Below are positions 35,691-49,000 of a stretch of DNA of 64,000 nt, one piece after another; the first letter of the stretch is position 1; each line of letters starts with the position of its first letter. The DNA comes from Trema orientale (Eukaryota; Streptophyta; Magnoliopsida; Rosales; Cannabaceae): assembly GCA_002914845.1 (NCBI GenBank), contig JXTC01000353.1:139816-203815 (forward strand), read 5' to 3'. The notes under the pieces were generated by a model, which did not search any database, was not told where the DNA came from, and worked only from the letters and a program-made list of their open reading frames with translations. Both the position numbers and the translations under genes were made by a program.

Positions 35691-38600
35691 CCATACGCCC
35701 CTCTCTCTGGTTGAGTTCAAGTTCGAAACATTGAAGAAGAATGGCATAAATCCTCAAATCAGAGAAAAGGAATCTTCAATTCGAGTTTTGATCAATCCCT
35801 GAATCTGGTTTCTCGCGTTGCGTTCGTGTTTTCCAGAGGAAATTAGGGAAGAGTTTGATGGTCTAGCGTCTAAGTACGCTGATCAGTTTACAGTCTACTG
35901 TGTATTGAATCAGATATTTGCAGGGGACTGGCTTAATTGGCCAAGTAACGAACAAGACTGGCAATATTTGCAGGGGACTGGCTTAATTGGCCAAGTAACG
36001 AACAAGACTGGCAATATTTGCAGGGGACTGGCTTAATTGTCCAAATAACGAACAAGATTGGCAATTGTGCTTTGCTTATTCATCTTAACCTATTGTGAGG
36101 CAAGTTCAATAAGTACTAAGATAGTATGAAAGACATGCGTGAGTGTCTCTCTGTTTTGCTCTGTTTTGAGATCTAAGAACAGAGCATCTTTTGGAAAGAG
36201 TTAAGTTGAGAGAGATGAGTCTGAAGCACCTTGTTAGAGAGTTTAGAACAGATCACAAGTTATTTCTGATTACTATAGTTAATGGAGGTAGACCTATCAA
36301 GGTATTAGAAAGGAACCGAATGAGAGATTATGAAGTATCGTTTGAACTCGGAGGAGCAGCGTGGTTACTTGACGCGGTGGAAATGGCTCTGAAAGACGAA
36401 CGTAACAGGCAGTTTTTCAGAAAATTCAGGGGAAGTTCTTATCTACTATTGCTGGAGGTGAAGTACAACAAATGGGGAAAATTCCCGCAACTGGTTAAAT
36501 TTCAGAATGGCGTGGAAAGTAAGGTCATAGTTCCATGGGAGGTGAGAGGCAGAGGTTGGAGAGACTTCCAGGACTGTTTGGGTAGTTTAATGGGAAGAAG
36601 GAAAGGAAACAAGGAACCTTTTCTTCGTACTGGGCAGGAAATATCTCAAAGTCAGAAGGAGGGTATGAAGATCGGAAGGGCCATAACTGATAATATGGTC
36701 AAAGCAGAAGGCGAGATCTCGACTGTTAAGCATAATCATAGTTTACCAGTGGTAATATATAGACAAAGCACAGAGGAGGATTGGAGAGATATAAGAGGTA
36801 GAAAATTACGAAGAAATGTGAAAGATTTCAGAGATTTACGCAGACAGGGCAATTTGCTGGTGTTCGAGTGAATCAGAAAGAAGAAGATTGCTTCGATATG
36901 AGTATTTTTATATGTATAAATGTAAGCCGGTGAGGATAGTGGTCTGGCAACAGATAGAACACTGGAAGAACATTGTGTTTAAAGTAATAGGCGAGAAGCT
37001 TGGAGGATTTATCGACGTTGCAAAGGATACTTTAAATTTCGATTGTATGAATTATACCAGGATTCCAGTCAAGGGAGGCAGAAACGGGTTCCTTGCGGCC
37101 ACACTAGATTTTCCGAGAGAATCCGATATTGTGACGAAGCTGCAATCAGAAGACTCCCTTTCCCGGGGAGGCAAGACTACAGATAATCCCGGCAAGGCAA
37201 TCAGTATTGGGTAGAGAAGTACCGGAGCAGGAACGACGGCAAAAGTGGCGAACTACATGTTGCCTAACAACGGGAGAAGCAAATTCCTGGGTAAGCGCGT
37301 CCAGTATGGGGGTACTGCAGAGATGCTGGAGAAGATGGGTAGTAAGAATTTCCTAAGCGCTTTTGTCGGGCACAATGCATATAAAGGAGAGAATATAACG
37401 AGTACGGACAAAACCAACGAACAGACCAGGGAATTAGTTACTCATAAGCCATGGGAGGAGATGAGGACACCCACTAAAGCTAATACTCCAGAAAAGCCAA
37501 TATGCCCCAATATTAAACCTAGGTGCACGCACGAAATAAGAGATGACAATAGATTTCTAATTTGTCACAACTAGGCCAGCCAAATTCAGGGCTAATTGGA
37601 AACTGGCCCCCAGCTCACCTAGCAACACCGGTTACAAAAAAGGCCCAGGTCTTCAAAGACAATATTGGCCCATCACGTTGGGAGCAAGGAGGTGGAGCAG
37701 ATGGGAGGAGTATTAGGGCCCAATCTGAACCAAGTAGGGCCCATAATAAATGGGTTACTGCAGGGAAGTATTTGAAACGGTTAGAGCCCAAACAAAAGGA
37801 GGCTTTTGTAAAGGGACGTATTCAGAGCTGGAGAAACTTTATGACCGAAAGGAAAGTTACATGAGGAGGTGTATTGACTAAGAACAAAACAGAAGTAGAA
37901 CGATCAAACCAATTTTCCTCCCCCGTCGTACCTGAACGTTTATTCAAGAAATCAAACAAGGAGGCCTTCGTTAGTTGAAAGGGACGATAATGAGAAGTGT
38001 AATAAGACATAGCAGTTTAATGAAGTCTTTGAAGCTGATATGGATATCGATGGTCAACTGGTTTTAAGACCTGAATCCTCATCTGATAGCTCCAATTCTG
38101 AATCGGATCTGGACCAAATCTCAGGGTCAGAAGTTGAATATAACCCAGAAGACAATTTGGAAGGACTTATCTCTTTGTTTGGTGACATAACTGCTGGTCT
38201 AAACGCAGTTGAGTAGTCGGTGGGACAATCGAGTAGTCAGATAGACATGGTAACCTCATGTCCAATTAACGATGTTTCTCCAATCAGCGTAGTTCAACCC
38301 TTTTTGATGCTTGAGGAAGTTAAAGACATGGACATGCATTGACTGTAGGGGGATCCCTCGTGCAGTGGAAGGATGTATGTGCCTTGGTGGATAGCATGGG
38401 GCTTAAACTGGTATCAACGGCTAAAAAAACACAGATTCAAAGCACGGCTAGGAAAAAAGGGAAGATCAGGGAACTACACAATCTGCAGTTCAACATAAAT
38501 TACGACATGAACATGCCCAAAAGGGGAAAGAAGAGTAACCCATGAAGATTTTCTCCTGGAACATTAGAGGGAGTGGCTCCACCTCTAAGAGGAGAGCTAT

Positions 38601-41600
38601 TAAGAAGGTAATATACAAAGTTAATCCTGATATTGTAGTATTGCAAGAGACCAAAGGGGAAGAGATTGATAGGAGGTTTGGGCAGTATATGGCGTTCACG
38701 GTTTAAAGAATGGCTGATTCTTCCTTCGATAGGTAAGGCACGGATGTCAGGAGGGTGAAAGTTAGTAACACGATGTTGGCAGAGATAATTGGTGATTCAC
38801 TGGGGTTTACGGTCCTAGCAAATATAGTTCTAGAGCCAAGTTTACGGTAAGGCTATGGAGTCTGTGCGGGGAAAAGTGGTATTTAGGGGGGGATTTCAAC
38901 GTGGTACACAGGGGGCATGAGAAGTTTAATAGTGTCAGCAATACAAGAAGCATGTTGAGCTTTGATGAGTTAATTAGGGAGCTAAATTTGAGAGATCCTG
39001 CCTTGAGCAATGGCCAATTTACTTGGTCTAATTTCAGAAATCAACCAATCTGCAGCAGGCTAGATAGGTTTCTTTTCTCTGTGGAATGGGAAGCTCTCAT
39101 TTTATAAGACGAGATGGAGGTTAGAATGGTATCTGATCATTGTCCAGTAGTGTTGGACACAACCCCAACTCGTTGGGGACGCTCCCCATTTCGTTTTGAG
39201 AATATGTGGCTAGAACATAAATCGTTCAACAAAGAATTTGAAAGATGGTGGAACGAGAGTAGCACCTCGGGTTAGGAAGGGTATAAATTTCTAAGCTAAC
39301 TAAAGATCATTAAAGAGAAGCTGAAAAGATGGAATGTTGACGTATCTGGGGACGTGAGGATGATCAAAGAATCACTTTGTAGAAGAGTAAGGGAGCTAGA
39401 TGCGTCAGAGGGTTCTAGGAGGTGGAATGATCAACTAATACAAGAAAGACTTGCTGTGAAGTGCGAATTAGAGGAAATTATCTTCGAGGAAAGAGTACTT
39501 CGTATGAAATCAAAGTTCTCGTGAGCCAAGGAAAGAGATGCAAATACGAAGTTGTTCCATAGACTAATGAATGTAAGAAATTCCAAGAATTCTATTACCA
39601 GGATCGAACTAGAGGATGGGAGTTACGTCGATAGTGAAAACAGTGACAGAGTTTTACTAATCTTAATATAAATTAGCGGATTTGGAGTATAGAGGCATTG
39701 AGGGTGTGGATTGGCATCCAATTCAGACACATGTAAGGGACTGGTTAGAAAGATCCCATTTGAAGAAGAGGAAATAAGAAGAGCAGTCTTTGAGTGTGAT
39801 GGTAACAAAGCTCCAGGTTCGAATGGGTTTTCACTGACAGTCTTTCAATCTCAATGGAAGGTTGTTAAGTAAGATCTGATAAAGGTGTTGCAAGAGTTTG
39901 AGAGAGACGGCATTATAAACGGGTTAACCAATGAGACATATATCTGCCTAATTCCCAAAAAAATGAGCTCTTGTAAGGTCAAGGATTTCAGGCCGATTAG
40001 TTTGGTGACAAGCTTGTACAAGATTATTTCAAAGGTTCTCGCGCTGAGAATAAAACAAGCCCTTGAAGATACTATAGCTAATACTCAAGGAGCATTTGTG
40101 GAAGGAAGACAGATTTTAGATACCATATTGATAGCAAGTGAAATCGTGGAGGATTACAGAAAGTCGAGGAAGTCAGGAGTTATATTCAAGATTGATTTTG
40201 AGAAAGCCTACAATTACGTGGAGTGGAAATTTTTGAATATGTCCTAGAAAAGAAAGGCTTTGGACCCATTTAGAGGAAGTGGATGACGGGTTGCTTATCT
40301 TCAGTCTCTTTCTCCATATTCATCAATGGAAGACCAAGGAGAAAGTTCAAAGGCTCCAGAGGGCTGAGGCATGGAGATCCTTCGTTCTCATTTCTGTTCA
40401 CTCTAGTAGTCGATGTGCTGGGAAGGATGATTGATAAAACTAAGGCTACTCATGTGGTCAAAAGATTTATTGTGGGAAGGGATAGAGTGGAAGTCTCGCA
40501 TCTGCAATTTGCAGACGGCACTCTTTTCTTTCTGGATGTTGACTGCGAAAAGTTTAAGAATCTTCTACAGCTACTGGAAGTTTTTCGCTCAATCTCTGCC
40601 TTGTGCATTAATATGACTAAAAGTACTTTGCTAGGGATTAATGTGGACGATGAGGTTATACACTCTATGGCCAATAGTTTGGGTTATGAAGTGGATGGCC
40701 AATTAAGTACATGGGCATGCCTTTGGGAGGTAACCCCTGAAAGGTTGACTTTTGGGAACCAGTCGTGGGTAAAGTAGCAAAAAGATTAGACGGGTGGAAG
40801 AGAGCCTTCCTTTGAAGGGGTGGTAGACTTACACTTATCCAATCAGTGTTGTCTTCTATTCTAATTTATTATTTGTCAATTTTTAAAGCTCCTCGGGGCG
40901 TAACAGAAGTGCTAGAGAAGCTAATGCGAGACTTTTTTGGGGAAGGGAGTGATCAAGGGGGCGGGGAGCATTTGGTGGTATGGGATGTGGTTTGTCGATC
41001 AAAGATGAAAGGCAGGCTCGGTATTGGTAAGGTATCAACTAGAAATAGAACTCTTTTAATGAAGTGGTTGTGGAGGTTCTCTATCGAAAGAAATTCCTTG
41101 TGGCATAAAGTTATTAAGAGCAAGTATGGGCTTTCTTCCAACCAATTGGATACAGCATCGGCGGATAGGACGACATTAAGAAGAAGAAAGCTATATCTTC
41201 TCTTTATGGTGAATTCCTTCAGCACGTAAGATTTAGAGCAGGAAGCGACTCAAGGATCAGATTTTGGGAGAACATCTGGGAGATGCCTTCGAAGTAGCTT
41301 TTCCTTCTCTGTACAGACTCTCCTCTTTCAAAAATAAAATTATTGCAGATTTTATAGAGAACTCATATTCAAACTTAGGCGGCTCTAATAGTTGGAACTT
41401 TCACTTCATGAGGAATTTGAATGACAGAGAAGTCACTCAACTACTGAACCTTTTTACGCGATTAGATTCAGTTAGATTATGCTATCATGTTGAGGATAGG
41501 AGAATATGGGTGGAAGATTCTTCAGCATGTTTCTCCTATAAATCAGCACTCTATACCATCGAGGATAATGTGGCATTTTTTCCCCAGCAAAGTCCTTATG

Positions 41601-43023
41601 GAAAGCCCCAGTTCCAAATAAAGTCAAGGTGTTTGGTTGGCTATTAGCTTTAGAGAAGCTAAACACTCATGATGTGTTACAAAAAAGGCGACCATACCAA
41701 GTATTATCTCCAGGATGGTGTGTTTTATGTAAGAAGAACGACGAATCTTTGAATCATCTGTTCCTGCATTGTATGTTCTCCATTAAGTTATGGTACAATA
41801 TGTTGAAGGAGTTTGGTAGGAGTTGGGTGGTCCCTAGGACTTGTCAGAATTTGATAGGAGTTGGGCAAGGTTTTCATGTTAATCAGAAAGGGAGAAGCCT
41901 TTGGAAGGTAGCTGTTTTAGCTGGCTACTGGGCACTTTGGTTAGAAAGAAACGGAAGGATCTTCGAAGGAAAATAAGAATGCTTGGAAATGGTGTGGGAT
42001 AGGGTCAGATTCTGGGTAGCTACTTGGTGGTACGATGGAAAAAACTTTAAAGGCTTTGCCTCTTCTGACTTGATTAGATATTGGAGTTCCTTGATGTAAT
42101 TTGTTTTCTGTGTGATTGTTACGTGGATTTCTTATCCACCACCTTTGTATTATAGTTCTTATTAATACAAAGCTCGTTTCTTATCAAAAAAATAAATAAA
42201 TAATAGAAAGTGATTAATCATAGAAAACGTACCGTCAGTACATGCTGAATGCAGCAAGCCAGCAGCAACACTTTTTACCTGATTATTTATCAAAACTAGT
42301 TACTAACAGGGGCAAGAAGAAGAAGGGGTGAAAAACAAAAAGCCCAAAGGTTAGAAGCAACTTTTTCTAACCTATTATCTATCAATAATGAAGCCAAAAG
42401 CTACAGTTATTAACAGAAAAATTAAAGAATATATCCAAAAGAGACATGACAATATTAATCAGAATTTGAGAGAAAGAAATTATACCTTGATTCCCTCAAG
42501 TTTCTTTATAAGCCTTGGCATGTATTCACTGTAGAAATATAAATATTTGAATCAACAAAAGACTGCAGAAGTATTTATGAATAGCAAGTGACATCTTAAA
42601 ACCAGACTTCCCATGCTGTACACTACCCTCTCCTACATTCATTAGCCGTATCCTTTGGTGCATTCTGTTGAGCCATGTTAAAAGGAAATGTTACAGCTTC
42701 AAGAACTAGTTACAAAATTTTCCTAATAGTAGCAGCACCCAAGGATTTTGAGCTGTTTGGAAATCAGTTCTAAAGCCTATCGATATAATATTTTCATTTC
42801 TTTTTCAACGTCAGTTGGCCTCAGAAAACAAGCACTTCACTATTGTTGTAAAATGTCCAGTAATGAGCATCAACAGTGGAAAACAACAAAGAAAATGGAG
42901 GGAGGAAAACGAGCAAGAAACCCCAGACAATTTCATTCAATCGACCAAAATACTCTTTATCACAAAATAACACAATAGAAAAATAAATCAAATCACATCC
43001 TTCCACCACAAATTGAAGTAGAA

Positions 43024-43054
<31 letters not shown>

Positions 43055-46000
43055 CAAAGAACAAAGGAGGCCTTTCTAGAGAGAGAGAGAGAAACTTTCT
43101 AGAGAGAGAGAGAGATAATAAAGAACAAAGGAGGCCTTTCTAGAGAGAGAGAGAGAAACTTTCTAGAGAGAGAGAGAGATAATAAAGAACAAAGGAGGCC
43201 TTCCTAGAGAGAGAGAGGGAACCTAATTACTTGAGATTATATTTCATAGCAGGTGTGAAAAGAACAAAGAACAAAGCTAGACCTTTCTACAGATACGCTA
43301 TTGAACACATCGAAAACTAAATACAATCAGGAAATATAATTGGTAAACTGATAAGAATTCTAAATAATCCTAATTAATAAAATAGTAATAACTCCCAATT
43401 TATTCCATTCTTTTTCCACATCACAAACTAATAAGAATAAGGAAACAGAGACTTATTATACTATTTGGTTTTTCTATTTAGGTAAATTAGCTTTGTGATC
43501 TCCATCAAGTATTCATCACAAGAATTTTGGTGAGTATTATGTAAATGAAAATATTTGTGACAGACTGTAGGCTGGTACAAAATCAATCCAGTATTACTAA
43601 TTAAAGAAATTAAATATTCCTCATAACAGTACTATTATAAAGAGGGAAGAGTAAATGAAAATCAGTCACCGATAACAGACAGTAGGCTGCTGGTAAAGGA
43701 TCAATTCAATGTTATTAATAAACCAACAAAAAAAAAAAGAAACAAAGAAAACATTTGTTAACTTGTATGTATAAAGATCGTTATACAATCTAAACGACCT
43801 TGTACTTTTAAAGAATGCCAAACTGCTTGAATCATGACCATGTCCAAGTCTTCCATACTCTCCTCCCCCCCAGCTCAAGGCCTCACCTCCATCTAACGAA
43901 TATATAAACAAAATATGAGTTGCAAAGACTATCCATTGGCTTACACGTACTTTAAAATAGTCACAAGTTTAAAGCAGAATAAAATACTAGAACTTCTCCA
44001 TATACCAGTAACAGCAACTGAGTGCTCAAATCCCAAAGCTGCCATCTTGATGGTCAGTCCAATCAAGCTTTCAACTTTACTTGGTAAAGGAACCGCCTTT
44101 GCTGCCCCTGCATATCATAGATCATAACATTTTCACTTAAAACAATTTCCAGCATATAATTTTGTAAATGGTTGAACAGTCCTTGAAAATCTTCAAATGT
44201 CCCAAAAAACAACTTTTTTTTCCCCCCGACAAGTTCTTTGATTAAAATGACGTAAATAAAAAACAATATATACATAAATAAGCACTGGTTTAGTTTATTA
44301 TCAATAAAAAAGTACAGGTTCAGTTACTTTTTCCAAGGCCAAGTTGTCCATTTGTGTTCTTTCCCCACATGTAGAGTTCTCCATCCGCTACAATAGACAG
44401 CCACAACATTAGTAGTATTATTAATAATTAAAACGTTAAAGGTCAAATTGTCCATTTGAGTTTTATTATGTAGCATAGTAGAATACTTTCCCAGAGCAGT
44501 CAGCAATAAAACCCTAAAAAATACAGAGGGAACATTTCTGCAAGGTCACCTACCTTTCCTGAAAAACTAATTATTGGACTTCTTCCGGCTATACATATAA
44601 TGACTCGAGGGGAGGGGGAGCATGAAGAAAAGATGGTTGGATGGGATGGGGTTGGGTAGTGGTTTAATAATCCCTTGGTATATAGTTAAGACTTAAGAAG
44701 CTGTTCCCGGTAAAGTCCTAATTCATATTCAAAGATGGATTAGTGTTTTTAGTTGCTAAGACAAAATACCTAAGTTCAAAAACAGAGTTGATGTGGCTTT
44801 ATAATGATGTTTCAGAAGTTGTTATTTAAAATTAGGGTATTATCATTCTACTATGTAAATACTTTCTAAAGGTTCTAGAATAAGGCCTTGCATGCAAAAA
44901 TTGAGAGAATTTTTTTAGTTACTGTTTCATGCAGACTCTGGTAGAATAAAACCAGCTGGTTTTGTGGTTTTGGAACACGGTTTCAAGCTGAAACTGTTTA
45001 GGTGTCAAAGGTATTAGTTTACTCTTTATCTATTGTTGTATTTAATTTTCAGCTCCTATTTTTGTGTTAATTCCTTTAATTATTAAACTGTGTATATATT
45101 TTCTAATCACTCTAGCTATCTATCAAAAAAATATACCCTAGAGTTTTATGCTCAGTTATGCTGTGTTATGCTTTTCTAATCTTTGAGTAACATAAAAGTA
45201 AGCACATATTTTCAGAGTTTAAAAATTACCACGAACATACAAAAGCTTTTATGAATAACGTAACTCGTACCCAAGAAGTATACTCCCCTAAGTTTTGAGC
45301 AAAAGCAAACCTGAAAAGACAAAATATATTTTCATGAATTATTATCACTCTACCTGTAATAGCACCAGAGTGATAATAACCAGCCGAGATTTGCACAATT
45401 TCCTGAGGAAGTCCAGAAACCTCCATTGGCTCCTGCAGCAGGACATAACCGGAAGCTACAATAACCAACTATGTAACTGCAAACAACCCTGTTACTCTGA
45501 AGTTTAACAATACGATCGGCAGATACCAGAGGGAAAAAAAAAGTATATTCCAAAAAGAAATCAAGGAAAATGAAGACCAAAAAAATTTTTCTAAAAAAAA
45601 AAAGAAAAAAAGAAGAGAGAGGGAGAGGGGACTTGACAGTTCCTGATGTTCAAGATTTTTAAAAAAAAAAAGAAAGAAGAAGAAGAAGATGATGATGATT
45701 TCTCCAATGCACTGGCTTGGATCAACGTCGGAATTTAATGCATTGACCATAAATATCATTCTCCTCTAATCTGGTTCCTACTAAAAGATACAAATACCTT
45801 ACACAACTAACCACTCATAAATTTGGATGGAATAACTACAGGAAAGGAATGAGAACAGGAAAGAAAGGAATTTAAAGAGATTAGAGAGAAAAAAGAGAAT
45901 AAAGAGAGGGAATTCAGAGAGAGAGAGAACACGATAGGTTCCTAGCATTGTAACAGGAATAAGTGAGAAGAAAAGAAACAGAGAAAAATAGCTTTTCTTT

Positions 46001-49000
46001 ATAGCAAGATTGGTTTGTACACAGATATGGACATTTGAGAGGTCCACACTCTCCCACAAATGAGCTCAGCTCTATTATTCACAATTAACAACTGCACTGC
46101 CTTCAACCAGCCCCTCCAACATTCTTTAAAGGCACTCTCACTCAACTGACTAACCAAGATTACAACTAACTAACAGACCCCTAATCCATAGAAACCAGTC
46201 CCAACTAAGTAACAAACTACAACTGACTACTCAATTCTAACAACCAGCCCTTAAACTAATACACGAGTGGAAACTTATCAGTAATTCATTCATTCAGAGT
46301 CTTCTCCAAATAAGTAACACACCTAGGCCTATCTATAGATAGGTAAACAACGACAATTAGTTAACTAAAAAAAAGTAGGAAACTACATACAATTGGAAAA
46401 CTAACTTAAGAATTTAAAACATACTAAAATTCTAGTTACTTAAAATTAAGGGTTTTTGGCATGTATGCCCCTTGAATTTATCGTGGATTGGCAATGTAGC
46501 CCCTAAACTTTTTTTCTTGGCAATTAGCACCTTGAATTTGTAAACTAGTAGCAATTGACATTGTTCTGTTAATGGGTGTTAAATTGATAACGGAAGTGGT
46601 CATGTGACTGTCATGTGACACATTTTCTAAGGGCATTACTGGTGTTTTACATTGCCAAATGAGTGAAAATAAAAAATAAAAAATAGAGGATTTTAGAAGG
46701 AAAATAGGAAGTCTTTTTTTTTATAGAGATGAAAATAAAAGATTTAAAATTTCAAAATTTAAACTAATATTCCAGAAAAACAAAATATTACCTAAAATAA
46801 AACTAAATAAGAATTGAAAGAGTTCATTTTGGAAAATTTGTTAGTTTTATTTTAGGTAATATTTTGTTTTTCTGGAATATTAGTTTAAATTTTGAAATTT
46901 TAAATCTTTTTATTTTCATTTCAAAAAAAAAAAAAAAGACTTCTTATTTTTCTTCTGAAATCCCCTATTTATTATTTTTTATTTTCACTCATTTAGCAAT
47001 GTAAAATACCAATAATGCCCTTAGAAAATGTGTCACATGACAGTCACATGACCACTTCCGTTATCAATTTAACACCCATTAACAAAATAATGTCAATTGC
47101 TACTAGTTTACAAATTCAAGGTGCTAATTGCCAAGAAAAAAAGTTTAGGACTACATTGCCAATCCACGATAAATTCAAGGGGTATACATGCCAAAAGCCC
47201 TAAAATTAAATAAATCCTAATAATAAATTTAAATAATCCTAATTAATAACATAATAGTAAAATCTAAAATCTAAATATCAATTTATTGTTCCGCATAGTT
47301 GGGGATTACACCTTGTCATGCCTTGAGACTTTCTTTGCCTTATCATACACCTTGAGACTAGCCTTGTCTCGCGTTTTTGAACCAAAATAAGCCTCAAGTT
47401 ATGCCTTTCACCTTTCAAAACATTGAAAATCCCAAAATTCTAGAATCATTTGTCTCTCTCTTCATATAATGTTTCCCATTTTTCTTATCATGGTAATAAA
47501 GCCACATATCCAACTCGCAACCAACTTCAGTATTATCTATAAATATTGCATAAATGGGTCATCATGCAATCCAAACCCACGAATGGGGGTAAATAGCTAT
47601 GGCAACCAAATATAGCTAACAGAAATTCAAATCATGATGCATGAGTGTAATTGCAAACCATTTTAATTTATAAAAAAGAAAAAAGAAGAATACCGAGATA
47701 AACCAAAAGGACACAATTCCTCAGCATCATAAAGTTATAAAGATTCTCTTACCAAGTAAACATATAAATAACATTATAAAATATCAATGCCAATGGTGCC
47801 AGCTCCATTAATTTCGAAAAAAAAAAAAAAAGAAGACGAAAAGAACAGAACATCCGCCGTTTCACTTGAAATAGGATAGCATCTTAAGTATCCCTTTACC
47901 AACACTCCAACTTTTCTTATTATGGTTCCAACAAAGGAGAGCAAAAGTAATTCTACAAAAAGATATAATGAATGGAGAGAAACAACATACACTAGACTTG
48001 CATATGTAGTTCATAAGTTGGTCCATTTCGCAAATTAAATAAAGAAAATCAACAATGCATCTCAAAAGGTAGAAGAGATATTTAATCACAAACGATTAAT
48101 TCTATAGTGTAATCTACTGTAACTTCATTAAACATAAAGCTACTTAATATTAAAGAATCAAGTGAACTAAAATGTAAAAAAGAGAGGAAAAGCTGGGTTA
48201 AGAAATTATGACAGACATAAAACATAACTACACTGATAAAAATGATCCATTTGGACAAGATAAAACAGATAAGCAGGGGAAAGAAATAATTGAATATCAT
48301 ACAGTACTGTAAGTTGCATCATCTGATATCCCAAGCTGTCCAAAATCATTCAGACCAGTGGCATAGACACGTCCAGTTTCTGTCAAAGTAGGAGACAGTA
48401 TATGAGCCACTCACTAACCTGAAAATAACAGACAATCTTCACAATTCTTTACAGATATTGAGAAATATATTTCCTTTAAGATAATCATATGCTTAACAAA
48501 AGGAGGAGGAACGATTGACAATGCGATAAAAACTCGGTAGATGAGACTAAACAAACAATTACATGAACCTTTCAGACATTTGGAATCCAAACTGATAAAA
48601 ACAAGAAAGCAACTATGTTTTAGACTAATGTTCAGACTTAAGCCAATGAAAACAATAAAGAAAGCGTATAACAACGTCAAATACACCCATGAGATTCAAG
48701 TCAAGCGATCAGGCCCATGGTTTGCTCCCATGAGGTTTGTGGTTCTATATCTCATGGGGACCTATCTACCAATAACTTAAGAGTTTCCTGCCTCCCAAAG
48801 ACTGTCGGATTCAGTGAGAGGACAAACATTTAAAAAATAAAATAACTAAAAGTTAAATTCAGAGCTAAATTTCATTTTATAATTTCCCATATTTTTGTTG
48901 CATTCATCTAGTTGCCTAGTAATGATAATTACAATAGTTCAAAATAAGTCCATTGTCGGCCCTCTAGCACTTAAAAGTTATCAAATTTGAGCCAGACACA

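Larger units (their letters stand above)
35574..42200 (+). mobile_element. Full-length L1-type LINE inside RCC1 intron 8
   Basis: Non-LTR retrotransposon of about 6.63 kb, antisense to the host gene. It is flanked by a 15-bp target duplication, TAATAGAAATTGATT (35559-35573) and TAATAGAAAGTGATT (42201-42215), one mismatch. It has a CT-rich 5' leader with 50-bp tandem repeats, an ORF1-like region, an ORF2 with endonuclease, reverse transcriptase and a C-terminal zinc-finger (zf-RVT) module, and an A-rich tail (42186-42200, AAAAAAATAAATAAA). Frames are broken in many places, so it is dead. Full length implies completed target-primed reverse transcription. Confidence 0.9.

Noticed and set aside
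35485-35802. Long frames on both strands rich in Ser/Leu/Pro or Arg/Glu
   Set aside because: Products of the (CT)n tract in the LINE leader, open in several frames because the repeat has no stops.
35911-36060. CRISPR-like direct repeats
   Set aside because: Units are contiguous 50-bp tandem copies with no spacers, inside a LINE of a plant genome.
47015-47203. 62-codon frame in RCC1 intron 2
   Set aside because: Lies entirely in one arm of the foldback element; its mirror exists on the other arm and strand.
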